From contig NZ_AP022564.1 of the NCBI RefSeq assembly GCF_010727125.1, positions 124,001 through 188,000 of the forward strand: a DNA stretch of 64,000 nucleotides, read 5' to 3'. Shown here piece after piece: positions 53,868 through 61,981 of the stretch. The notes beneath the pieces were generated by a model, which searched no databases, was not told the DNA's origin, and worked only from the letters and a program-made list of their open reading frames with translations. Source of the stretch: Mycolicibacter terrae. Its GTDB lineage: Bacteria > Actinomycetota > Actinomycetes > Mycobacteriales > Mycobacteriaceae. Position 1 is the stretch's first letter. Every line of letters begins with the position of its first letter. The position numbers and the translations under genes were made by a program.

Positions 53868-54968
53868 ATGGCGAGGATTGAAATTCCCTATCTCCATAGG
53901 AGAGGAGGGCACTGTGGTTCCGGTGCGCTGCGTGACCTTACTGAATGGGCACAACTAGGATGGGGGACAGAAACACTCAGTGAAGGATTGGTCTTCACCC
54001 TCGGCGGAGCCTTGGACTTCTCGTACGTCCGCTCTACGCAATTGTTTCCCCAGATCTACCTGGTAGGACGAGGAAGCGACCTGGAAAAAGACTACCTCTC
54101 CCGAGTTGGTGCAAACTGCGTCGTGCGATCGACCGATGACGCAGACGTGGGATGGTCATTTGTTACCGACGAAGTCGACAAGGGCCGACCCGTCATGGTC
54201 TGGGCTGACATCGGCGAACTTCCTTACCTGCGCGTCCGATTGCACATGAGCCGTCACGACATCGTCATCACCGGATATGATGACGAACAAGGGGTTGCCT
54301 ATGTGGTCGATAATGACCGCGAGACCACCCAAACGGTGGCTTATGATGACCTGCGCCGGGCGCGGTCCTCGGTAGGGTTCCCTACACCGACCCGGCACAC
54401 CACATATCACGTCGACTGGCCGGAGCGAGTGCCCGACCTTGGGCCGATTGCCGCCACTGCATTAGCCGCGAGCGCAGCTTTCATGCGCGGCGGTGCCGTA
54501 GGTGCGCCGCTACTGCGCATCGAGGCAGCTGAAGTCGAGGCTTCCGGTTTGAAGGGTGTGCAGGAGTTCGCCGATGACGTACGGCATTGGCCAACGGTGT
54601 TTGATGACGACGCCCTGACCGCGGCATTGTTCGGGCTCGGGGCGTTCATCGAGAAAGCCGGAACCGGTGGCGGGCTCTTTCGTATGCTGCAAGCACAAGG
54701 TTGCCAGAATATCGCCGATCTCCTCGGGGACGCCGCCGCAGCCGAAGCGGCGGCCGCGGCCCGACACGCTTCCCAAGCGTGGTCTGAGCTTGCGGCCGCA
54801 GCCACCGATGCCGGCACATCGCTACGGAGTCGTAGTCTCGCTGCGGCCAAAATCGCCGCGACGATCCCGGACTCCGAAACACGCCTCGTCGAAGCCCTCG
54901 AAACGGCCAGTCGATCCGTTGGCACTGTCGATACCGGCCTCGAGGCTTATCTGAAAGGCTATCTGTGA
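53868..54968 (+). CDS. BtrH-like N-terminal / DUF4872 domain protein
   Basis: 366 residues. The N-terminal ~170 residues match the BtrH_N fold (papain-like): nucleophile Cys16 in GGHCGSGALRDL, His130 in MSRHDIVITGY and Asp148/150 in YVVDND. The C-terminal half (about 185-366) is a helical DUF4872-like domain, very alanine-rich near the end. BtrH of butirosin synthesis transfers an acyl group from a carrier protein to an amine, so an acyltransferase or amidase is possible. Its stop overlaps the transglutaminase-like gene by 4 nt. Substrate and carrier unknown. Confidence 0.8.
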   Translation: MARIEIPYLHRRGGHCGSGALRDLTEWAQLGWGTETLSEGLVFTLGGALDFSYVRSTQLFPQIYLVGRGSDLEKDYLSRVGANCVVRSTDDADVGWSFVTDEVDKGRPVMVWADIGELPYLRVRLHMSRHDIVITGYDDEQGVAYVVDNDRETTQTVAYDDLRRARSSVGFPTPTRHTTYHVDWPERVPDLGPIAATALAASAAFMRGGAVGAPLLRIEAAEVEASGLKGVQEFADDVRHWPTVFDDDALTAALFGLGAFIEKAGTGGGLFRMLQAQGCQNIADLLGDAAAAEAAAAARHASQAWSELAAAATDAGTSLRSRSLAAAKIAATIPDSETRLVEALETASRSVGTVDTGLEAYLKGYL

Positions 54969-55633
54969 GCGACACTTCAAACGAATCGAGTTTCCTGGAG
55001 ACAACTGGGTTCCTCGATTGGCAGCACGACGATGTACAGCGCTTCACCGAGGACGCGGTCGGTGACGTTCGTGACCCTGTGCAGAAGGCGAGGTTGATCT
55101 TCACCGCTGTGCGGGACAGGATTTGGTACGATCCCTATAGCACCGACGACGATCCCGAGCATTATCGGGCGAGCTATGTAGCGACAGCGTCGAGGGCGTA
55201 TTGCATACCGAAGGCGGTGCTGCTGACCGCGGCAGCTCGTGCGGCGGGCATTCCGGCCCGGCTCGGATTCGCGGACGTGCGCAACCATCTGCAGACCACC
55301 ACATTGCGTGCCCGGATGGGAGGTACCGACGTGTTCGTCTACCACGGATATAGCGAATTACAACTCAACAACCGCTGGGTGAAGGCTACTCCGGCGTTCA
55401 ATGCCGAGCTCTGCGCGCGATTCGGTGTACCTCCGATCGACTTCGACGGCCACACCGATGCGCTCCTCCATGCCTACGACGGTGGGGGAAGCCAACACAT
55501 GGAGTACCTCAACGACCGCGGTTGGTACCACGATCTCCCCTTCACCGACATCGTTACAGAGTTGCATCACCGGTACGGCCCGCTCATGGCTGGTGCTGGA
55601 GCCCAGCGTGACGCCTTCTCCCAGGAGTTGTGA
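54965..55633 (+). CDS. Transglutaminase-like cysteine peptidase-family protein
   Basis: 222 residues from GTG 54965 (GTGA overlap with the BtrH-like gene). Transglutaminase core: Cys80 in RAYCIPKAVLL and His127 in VYHGYSEL; the canonical Asp after the W is replaced by Ala-Thr (WVKATPAFN), a variant I recall in related bacterial proteins. FDGHTD follows at about 159. It may make or break amide bonds. With the upstream papain-like protein it forms a two-gene, two-thiol module; no peptide substrate gene is visible nearby. Confidence 0.8.
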   Translation: MSDTSNESSFLETTGFLDWQHDDVQRFTEDAVGDVRDPVQKARLIFTAVRDRIWYDPYSTDDDPEHYRASYVATASRAYCIPKAVLLTAAARAAGIPARLGFADVRNHLQTTTLRARMGGTDVFVYHGYSELQLNNRWVKATPAFNAELCARFGVPPIDFDGHTDALLHAYDGGGSQHMEYLNDRGWYHDLPFTDIVTELHHRYGPLMAGAGAQRDAFSQEL

Positions 55634-55887
55634 GGCGCTGCGGACTGTGTGCCAGTTCATTGTGACGCGATCTGGCCGGCTATGAATACACTGCAGTCCA
55701 AGGGATTACGGGCAGGACCAGATAGCCGACAGTGTCCTAATCGGAAGGTGTGTCGCAGCGATGATCTCGGCGGGCTAACGAGTCCTACATACATATCTAC
55801 CGGCGATCAGCCCAGTCGACGCCGGCGCAATTCTTCAGTCGTGTGGTGAACCACGCGCTACGAGGGTCTATTTAGGAGGGTTTCGTC

Positions 55888-56442
55888 ATCGAAGAGCAAG
55901 CGGAAGAAGATTCGGCCATCGCATGGTGGCATAGCTTTCAGGATCGTGCTGTCGCCGCCGACGGCGACTACCTTGATGCGCACCACCCGTGGTGCCTTGG
56001 TTGCGGCACAGACAATCCGCACGGTCATCGCCTGCGAGCGCGTCGGCATGGCGACGGGGTGGGTGCCAGGCATATCTTCGACGGCAGACATCGCGGCGCA
56101 CCCGGTATCGCACATGGCGGCGCAGTCATGACCGTACTCGACGACATGGTGGGCATGTTGCTGTACGTCGTCGGTGAGATGGCCGTCACCCGCAGGTTCG
56201 ATACCGAGTTCTACGCGCCGGTGTTGCTGGGGGTCCCCTACGAGGTCAGCGCGGAGCTGGTGTCCAAGACCGGCCGGAAACTCGAAGTCCGGACAGAATT
56301 GCGCGAGGAGACTACCGGTCAGCTAGTCGCGTCCGCCTCAGGGTTATTCGTCGTCGTCACGATGGCGCACTTCACTAGTTCCATACAGAAGGCGACTTCG
56401 ACACCCTGCATTGTGCGGTCACCCAGGGAGGGAAGATGCTGA
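55888..56442 (+). CDS. Hotdog-fold thioesterase (PaaI-like), probable ATC start
   Basis: The conserved protein runs from HHPWCLGCGTDNPHG through PGIAHGGAVMTVLDD to a C-terminal LFVVVTMAHF, as in PaaI-type thioesterases. The part before the only normal in-frame start (GTG 56059) contains the conserved GCGTDNPHG block, so a start there would truncate the domain. Upstream to the in-frame stop at 55873 there is no ATG, GTG or TTG. A strong AGGAGGG at 55874-55880 sits 7 bases before ATC 55888, the best start candidate (184 residues). A sequencing error or decay is the alternative. Confidence 0.7.
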   Translation: MEEQAEEDSAIAWWHSFQDRAVAADGDYLDAHHPWCLGCGTDNPHGHRLRARRHGDGVGARHIFDGRHRGAPGIAHGGAVMTVLDDMVGMLLYVVGEMAVTRRFDTEFYAPVLLGVPYEVSAELVSKTGRKLEVRTELREETTGQLVASASGLFVVVTMAHFTSSIQKATSTPCIVRSPREGRC

Positions 56443-56623
56443 GCACCAGCCTTGGAGGTGGCGCACGGCTGGCCGCGCGCGTTCCACGTCTCTTACCCCG
56501 CTCGACGCAAACATCATCAACGCACTCATGTACCTGGTCGCCGAGGATCACCTCCACCAGACGGCGGCCACGGGTCAGCGCCGTCGTATTCGACGGCCCG
56601 CGCCCGCGCACAGGAGACCGGTC

Positions 56624-57673
56624 ATGAGCACCTACGGCCTGTCGGTTCTCGGCGCGGATTTGAAGTCACTGGCCCAGACCGCACACGCCGCCGATGCGGC
56701 CGGGTTCGACGCCGTATGGGCCTCGGAGTTCTACTCCCGGTCGGGTTCGATCTCCATGGCCGCGATGGCCAACTGCACACAGAACTGCCGGATCGGTTCC
56801 TCCATTCTCTACGGCGTCGGCCGAAGCCCCCTGGTGCTGGCCACCGAGGCGCGTGATCTCGACGAACTCTCCAACGGACGGCTGGTGCTGGGCATCGGCA
56901 ACGGCACCAAGCGGATGATGAGCGACTGGCACGGCGTGCCCGACACCTCCGCGCCCGCGCTGCGGATGGAAGAACTCGTGATGCTGCTGCGCCGGATATG
57001 GAACCTGCATGAAGGCCCGATCCATCACGAGGGTCGTTTTTACAGAATGAATCTCACGCCGACCGGCGACGTGGGACCCTCCAGCCGGCCGATCCCGATC
57101 GTCACCGCCGGTGTCCGGCCTCGGATGTGCGAGGCGGCCGGGCGGGTGGCCGACGGGCTGGCCGGACATCCCCTGTTCACCACCACCTACGTCGAGGAGA
57201 TCGTCCGGCCCGCTATCGCCAGGGGTGCCGCGCACACCGGCCGCGACCCCAATGACGTGGAAATCATTTCCATGGTGATGTGCGCCATCCACGACGACGC
57301 CGAGGTCGCCAGGCGCGAACTGGCGCAGCAGATTGCGTTCTACTCCTCGGTCAAATCCTACGAGACGGTACTTGATGTGAACGGCTTCGCCAGCGAAGGC
57401 CGAACCATCCGGGAAGCATTCGCCCAGCGCGATTTCCCGGCGATGTTCGCCGCGGTGTCCGAGGAGATGATCGACACCATGGGCGTCGCGGGGACGGCAC
57501 ACGAGGTCCGTGAACAGCTGAGACGCTACGACGGCGTCCTCGACCACATCATGCTGTATTCACCATCGGTTGGCATCGCTCCCGAGCGCGTGCAGCAAAA
57601 CCTCGACAGCATCATTCGGGAATGCTCGCCCGCCTCGATGTCGCCAGGGCAGTCCGGTCCACGTTCAATCTGA
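56624..57673 (+). CDS. LLM-class (luciferase-like, F420- or FMN-dependent) oxidoreductase
   Basis: 349 residues from ATG 56624 (CAGGAG 7-8 bases upstream; the longer frame has no support). Luciferase-like barrel: AADAAGFDAVWASEFYSRSG, ARDLDELSNGRLVLGIGNG, PIPIVTAGVRPRMCEAAGRVADG. In mycobacteria such enzymes usually use coenzyme F420. It reduces or oxidises an unknown carbonyl or hydroxyl compound. It follows the thioesterase at 55888 on the same strand by about 180 bp. Confidence 0.88.
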   Translation: MSTYGLSVLGADLKSLAQTAHAADAAGFDAVWASEFYSRSGSISMAAMANCTQNCRIGSSILYGVGRSPLVLATEARDLDELSNGRLVLGIGNGTKRMMSDWHGVPDTSAPALRMEELVMLLRRIWNLHEGPIHHEGRFYRMNLTPTGDVGPSSRPIPIVTAGVRPRMCEAAGRVADGLAGHPLFTTTYVEEIVRPAIARGAAHTGRDPNDVEIISMVMCAIHDDAEVARRELAQQIAFYSSVKSYETVLDVNGFASEGRTIREAFAQRDFPAMFAAVSEEMIDTMGVAGTAHEVREQLRRYDGVLDHIMLYSPSVGIAPERVQQNLDSIIRECSPASMSPGQSGPRSI

Positions 57674-57720
57674 TCCACGCATTGCCGCCGAAGTTGACCC
57701 GTCCCCGTCCGCGGTCGCAT

Positions 57721-58185
57721 TTAGTGCGTCTGTCGCGCCGACCCCGCCGACGGTTGTGCGGCGTTGTTGAGGATGTTGGCGTCGTCGCTGTCGGGGAGGT
57801 CGTGGCGGACCACGCGTACCCGCCCCCGGGGTAGGCATGCCATGTAGCCGTGGCGCTTGCCGTACAACTCCCATGCCGTTTCCTCGGAATCGGGGTCGAC
57901 GTCGATGCTGTGTCCACGCGAGAACCTCAGGTGTAGCCCTCCATCGTCGCCGGACCAGGCCTGAGTGCACACCGCGCCGGCGAGGTTCAACAACGGGCGT
58001 TCGTCAGTCGCGATCTTGAGTGGATCGATGCGTACCGCTTCTGCGGGATACGGGTCGACCGCAGGCAGTGTCAGCAGCAAGGGGCACGAGATGACAATCT
58101 CGTTGTAGTCGTCCAGGTCCAGGACCAGGCCGTCGCGCACGGAGACGCGTTGCACGACACAATTTTCGATCCATTGGGTATACAT
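57721..58185 (-). CDS. DUF6188 family protein
   Basis: 154 residues from ATG 58185 (AAGGAGAG site). Beta-rich with conserved patterns VRDGLVLDLDDYNEIVIS, LHLRFSRGHSIDVDPD and a C-terminal TAWELYGKRHGYMACLPRGRV block typical of DUF6188. The function is unknown. It is transcribed towards the LLM gene (convergent). Confidence 0.75.
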   Translation of the reverse strand: MYTQWIENCVVQRVSVRDGLVLDLDDYNEIVISCPLLLTLPAVDPYPAEAVRIDPLKIATDERPLLNLAGAVCTQAWSGDDGGLHLRFSRGHSIDVDPDSEETAWELYGKRHGYMACLPRGRVRVVRHDLPDSDDANILNNAAQPSAGSARQTH

Positions 58186-58260
58186 GGCACTCTCCTTCGC
58201 CGCGTCATCGAGCCTCGCCCTAAGGGTACTTTAGGTAGCGCTGCGATACTACTAGTAGCG

Positions 58261-58932
58261 TTATGCGGTTTCCGCGGGTCGTGCGCGGCTGGTCACCACG
58301 CGCCGAGTGGCCAGGTCGATGCGTTCGCGAGTATCGGCGGCCGACGCTCGGTGGCCACAAAAGGCCACGAGGTTGGCCAGCCACACGTCGGAGATGATCG
58401 CGGCGATGTGTAAATCGGCGGGAGTCGGTTCGCCGCCCCTGAGCGTGCGGGCCAGCAGGGTCTGAATTTCGGCGGCGGCGCAGTCTAGTTCTGCGGCTGC
58501 CCGGGTGTCTGCAACGGCGAACGCTCGTGTCATGGCTGATGTCAGCCAGGGATCGCGCTGCCAGCGGTCATGTAGGTGTGTGGTGAGACGTTCGAGCCGT
58601 TCCAATGGCGTGCCGTCACCGCTAGCCCAGTCGTCAGCCGAGTCGAGTCGGCGAAACTCGCGCGATAGCGCCGCCACCAACAAGTTGGTCTTCGCCGGGA
58701 AGTGGCGGTAGAGCGTGCCGACGGCGATACCGGCCCGCTCGGCAACCGACCGCATCTGAACCGCCTCATAGCCACCTGACGTGGCCACGAGCAGGGCCGC
58801 GTCCAGAATCGCTTCCCGGCGCTGGGCGGATGAACGCGAGGCGGGCGCTACAGCGGTCCGCGTCTGACCGCCAGCCGAATTTGCTTCCAGCGGTCGGGTT
58901 TTGCCATGGCTGCGAGAAAGAGCGTGCGTCAT
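58261..58932 (-). CDS. KstR-like TetR-family regulator
   Basis: 223 residues. After a charged N-terminus, GGYEAVQMRSVAERAGIAV GTLYRHFPAK and ALSREFRRLD agree closely with KstR, the cholesterol-catabolism repressor of mycobacteria; the C-terminal IISDVWLANLVAF ... RASA block also matches. KstR responds to sterol-derived CoA thioesters; whether this paralogue does so is unknown, and no sterol ring-degradation genes are in view. It overlaps the thioesterase stop (ATGA) and sits in an operon with it. Confidence 0.88.
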   Translation of the reverse strand: MTHALSRSHGKTRPLEANSAGGQTRTAVAPASRSSAQRREAILDAALLVATSGGYEAVQMRSVAERAGIAVGTLYRHFPAKTNLLVAALSREFRRLDSADDWASGDGTPLERLERLTTHLHDRWQRDPWLTSAMTRAFAVADTRAAAELDCAAAEIQTLLARTLRGGEPTPADLHIAAIISDVWLANLVAFCGHRASAADTRERIDLATRRVVTSRARPAETA

Positions 58933-59447
58933 AATCGCCCGTCGTCGAGGCCGCCGTGACGTGAGAACTGCTCGAGAAGGCCGCCAAAAGCACTGACGTC
59001 GCCGTGCGCAGCGAAGTGATCCGTGCTGACTGCGACAAATACCGCAGTGGCGGTGAAGCGGTTGGCCCCATCGGAATCAGTGCCCGTCGCCATGACGTGC
59101 AGAGCCCGTCCTTCGCGGGACCGGATGTGGGCGGTGATCCTGTGGGGTTGATGCAGAGGTACCGGCCGCAGATACTCCACTGTCAGGCTGCGAGTCACCG
59201 CTGGTGTGCCGGCGATCCACAATGTGAATCCCAAGACGTCATCGCACGCCGCCGCAACTGCTCCGCCATGGGCCAGCCCAGGAGCCCCAATGTGGCGCTC
59301 GTCGAAAATCACGTCGGAGTACACCGCGTCGCCGCGGCGGTGCACCACCAACTGCAGTCCGTGGGGATTGTCGGGGCCGCAACCCATGCACGTTGTCGTG
59401 TGCGAAGGTAACCGCTTCGGCAGCGACGCGCTTTCCGGCACAATCAC
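58929..59447 (-). CDS. Hotdog-fold thioesterase (PaaI-like)
   Basis: 172 residues from GTG 59447. CMGCGPDNPHGLQL near the N-terminus and GAPGLAHGGAVAAACDDVLG at the active site are the PaaI/4HBT signatures; it is related to the enzyme at 55888. It should hydrolyse an acyl-CoA. Co-transcribed with the downstream KstR-like regulator (4-nt overlap), so the regulator may sense the CoA ester this enzyme removes. Divergent from the TetR at 59543. Confidence 0.87.
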   Translation of the reverse strand: MIVPESASLPKRLPSHTTTCMGCGPDNPHGLQLVVHRRGDAVYSDVIFDERHIGAPGLAHGGAVAAACDDVLGFTLWIAGTPAVTRSLTVEYLRPVPLHQPHRITAHIRSREGRALHVMATGTDSDGANRFTATAVFVAVSTDHFAAHGDVSAFGGLLEQFSRHGGLDDGRL

Positions 59448-59455
59448 GCTCCAAT

Positions 59456-59484
59456 ACTATCGGTTTCGCTTCGATACCGTTAGT
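59456..59484. promoter_or_regulatory. Inverted repeat between thioesterase/KstR-like operon and TetR gene
   Basis: ACTATCGG (59456-59463) and CCGTTAGT (59477-59484), 7 of 8 bases inverted, 13-bp spacer, in the 95-bp divergent region. A plausible operator for the KstR-like or the other TetR protein. Confidence 0.45.
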
Positions 59485-59542
59485 ACCACACTGCTAGACT
59501 GCCAGGACAGCATCGCGTGAAATCGACCGCCGAGGTGAATGA

Positions 59543-60229
59543 GTGAGCGACAGTCAGCCAGCGCCGGTCCCTGACGATGACGTGGACCCGCGGCGAATCC
59601 GGTCTCGAAATCGACTGCTGGATGCAGCCGCGACCCTTCTGAGCACTGGCGGCGTGGAAGCCGTCACGATCGATGCCGTCACCAAAGCGTCCAAAGTGGC
59701 CAGAACCACGCTTTACCGCCATTTCCAAAGTTCGTCGCACCTGCTCGCAGCCACGTTCGAACGCTTGCTTCCCCAGGTGACGACTCCGGTACCGACCAGC
59801 GGCCCTCTGCGTGACCAGTTGATCGAATTGCTAAGCCGCCAAGCCGCTCTTTTCAACGACGCGCCACTGCATGTCACGACGCTGGCATGGCTGTCCCTTG
59901 GTCCCACCGGCCCGACGAACGAAGCCGATGATCGACACACATCCGGCGCGTTGCGGGCCCGAGTCGTCGAGCAGTACCGGCAACCGTTCGACGCCATACT
60001 CTCTAGCCCGACGGCGCAAGCCGAGTTGGAGAACTTCGACCGAGAACTGGCGCTGTGCCAACTGGTCGGCCCAGTGGCGTTTGCCCGGATGACCGGCATT
60101 CGCGCCATCACTCACGACGACTGCGTGAACCTCGTCGATGGCTTTCTCGCCGCCCACTGCAAGAGCGACGATGGCGAGACCAAGCGCGTGAAGGCCGCCA
60201 GTCTGCATGCACGGCGACCGCTCGCATAG
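59543..60229 (+). CDS. TetR-family regulator
   Basis: 228 residues from GTG 59543 (GAGGT upstream). Helix-turn-helix IDAVTKASKVARTTLYRHFQSSSHL; C-terminal TetR_C domain with QLVGPVAFARMTG. It is divergent from the thioesterase/KstR-like operon and ends 130 bp before the IS element. Its target is unknown. Confidence 0.85.
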   Translation: MSDSQPAPVPDDDVDPRRIRSRNRLLDAAATLLSTGGVEAVTIDAVTKASKVARTTLYRHFQSSSHLLAATFERLLPQVTTPVPTSGPLRDQLIELLSRQAALFNDAPLHVTTLAWLSLGPTGPTNEADDRHTSGALRARVVEQYRQPFDAILSSPTAQAELENFDRELALCQLVGPVAFARMTGIRAITHDDCVNLVDGFLAAHCKSDDGETKRVKAASLHARRPLA

Positions 60230-60396
60230 CCCTCTAGCACAACGAGTTTCACTGCGCCCAGTCTGGCTGGTCTTCGAACTTTCCTCTGCACTCCAGTCAC
60301 GTCGGCGATGGCACCGGCGAAATGTTCGCCGTCACTCGCTAGGGGCCGTGCACGCAGATCGCAGGGGTCTGCTGCAAGATCAGGTGACAGTTTCGG

Positions 60397-61218
60397 TCAC
60401 GCGGCCTGAGTGGCCGGTGTCGTCATAATCGCTTCGAATTCGATCGGGGTCAACCGCCCGAGTCCGGCCTGGCGCCGGCGGCGATGGTAGGTCCGTTCGA
60501 TCCAGGTGACGATCGCGATCCGCAACTCCTCGCGGGTGTCCCAGCGGCGACGATCGAGCACGTTCTTCTGCAGCAGACTAAAGAAGCTCTCCATCGCCGC
60601 GTTGTCGCCGGCCGCACCGACGCGGCCCATCGATCCAACCATCTCGTAACGACCGAGTGCATGTACAAATCTCCTTGACCTGAATTGAGATCCGCGGTCG
60701 GAGTGCAGGATGCAGCCGGCCACATCACCGCGACGTGCCACCGCACTACTGAGCGCTGCGGTGGCCAGACGGGACTTCATCCTGGAGTCGATCGAGTACC
60801 CGACGATGCGGTTGGAGAACACGTCCTTGATCGCACAGAGATAGAGCTTGCCTTCGCCGGTGCGATGCTCGGTGATATCACTGAGCCACAACCGATTTGG
60901 TCTACCAGCGGTGAAATCCCGCTCTACGAGATCATCGTGGACCGGCGGGCCAACCTTGCCGTTCTTGCCACGCTTCTTACCGAACACGCTCCACAACCGA
61001 TTCTGCGAGCAGATCCGCCAAGCGGTGCGCTCGGCCATCGACTCGCCGGCCTCGCGGGCCTCTTCGACCAGGTAGCGATAGCCGAACTCAGGGTCATCCT
61101 TATGGGCGTCGAACAGGGCGTTGGCGCGGTAGGCCTCGATGAACTCGGCGTCGGTGATGGGATTGGCCCGCCAGCGGTAATAGGGCTGGCGGGCGAGCTT
61201 GAGTACCCGGCACGTCAC
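60397..61218 (-). CDS. IS3-family transposase OrfB (DDE integrase)
   Basis: 273 residues as an isolated frame, but it is open further upstream in the -1 frame of orfA and is normally made as an OrfAB fusion. rve/DDE catalytic residues: Asp in WLSDITEH, Asp in LHSDRGSQF and Glu in NAAMESFF. N-terminal HTH_21-like part with YGYRYLVEEAREAG-type spacing. The catalytic residues look intact, so the element may be active. Confidence 0.93.
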   Translation of the reverse strand: MTCRVLKLARQPYYRWRANPITDAEFIEAYRANALFDAHKDDPEFGYRYLVEEAREAGESMAERTAWRICSQNRLWSVFGKKRGKNGKVGPPVHDDLVERDFTAGRPNRLWLSDITEHRTGEGKLYLCAIKDVFSNRIVGYSIDSRMKSRLATAALSSAVARRGDVAGCILHSDRGSQFRSRRFVHALGRYEMVGSMGRVGAAGDNAAMESFFSLLQKNVLDRRRWDTREELRIAIVTWIERTYHRRRRQAGLGRLTPIEFEAIMTTPATQAA

Positions 61219-61250
61219 CGCGACGGGGACCCCGTCGTCGGCGAGCTCAC

Positions 61251-61610
61251 TTACGAGCGGGTAGACCCTTTTCCCGGCAGATTGGCCTGCGACAAATACG
61301 CGGTGGCCCGGCGCAGGACCTCGTTTTCCTGCTCCAACAACTTGATCCGACGCCTCGCATCCCGCAGCTCAGCGGACTCGCCGGTGCTCTTGCCGGGCTT
61401 GGTGCCCTCATCGATATCAGCTTGGCGCATCCACTTGTGCAGCGTCATCGGGTGCACACCGAAATCGGTGGCGATCTGCTCGATCGTTACACCGTCGTCG
61501 CGGTTGCGAGCGACCCGCACGACGTCGTCGCGGAACTCTCGGGGGTAAGGCCTGGGCACAAGGACATCCTTCCAGCTCACCCGTCCCGGGCAAGCCAACT
61601 CAGATGTCAC
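61251..61610 (-). CDS. IS3-family transposase OrfA (HTH)
   Basis: 119 residues. Transposase_8-type helix-turn-helix (EQIATDFGVHPMTLHKWMRQADID), then a leucine-zipper-like RRRIKLLEQENEVLRRATAYL. The start may be the internal GTG at VPRPYPREFRDDV, about 17 residues in. Near its end GGA AAA GGG contains AAAAG (61268-61272), where a -1 slip would join it to OrfB. Confidence 0.88.
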   Translation of the reverse strand: MTSELACPGRVSWKDVLVPRPYPREFRDDVVRVARNRDDGVTIEQIATDFGVHPMTLHKWMRQADIDEGTKPGKSTGESAELRDARRRIKLLEQENEVLRRATAYLSQANLPGKGSTRS

Positions 61611-61630
61611 CTATTCGTGCAGCAGACCCC

Positions 61631-61981
61631 AGGCATGCCCACGACGACTATGTCGGGCCAGGCGACGTGAACCGCCTCAGCGTTCGCAGTGCGGTTGCTC
61701 GCGTTGAGACCCCGTAGCACTTTCGTCAATGGCATTGCGGATCGATGCGTGTTTATCGTCCGACGAAAAGTGATCGTGCTGGCCCCAGAGTGCAAGAGGT
61801 GTGTCGGAATTGGAGGAACTGGCTGGCAGGGATGGCTTGGTGGCAAGCGGGGCGGGTTACTCGGCAGTGACGACAGCGGCCGGGGCGCGCCATCGGAAGT
61901 GACGCTGAGCGACGCGCGGAACTGAGACGAATGTGGCTGTGGTCGTGGACCAAACCTCGTGTTGCTTCGTAGGTTGTCGAC
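61631..61981. other. Region between the IS element and the next gene
   Basis: About 350 bases. A minus frame reading MPLTKVLRGLNASNRTANAE ends inside the IS and may be the tail of a gene broken by the insertion, but I cannot identify it. No other supported gene. Confidence 0.35.

Larger units (their letters stand above)
60364..61630 (-). mobile_element. IS3-family insertion sequence
   Basis: About 1267 bp. Terminal inverted repeats: the left end GGGGTCTGCTGCA (60364-60376) is repeated inverted at the right end (61618-61630), and after a few mismatches AGGTGACA also matches on both sides. It contains orfA and orfB in a -1 relation with an AAAAG slip site. The flanking 3-4 bases do not look like a clean target duplication, so boundaries could shift by a few bases or the insertion is old. 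Confidence 0.8.
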
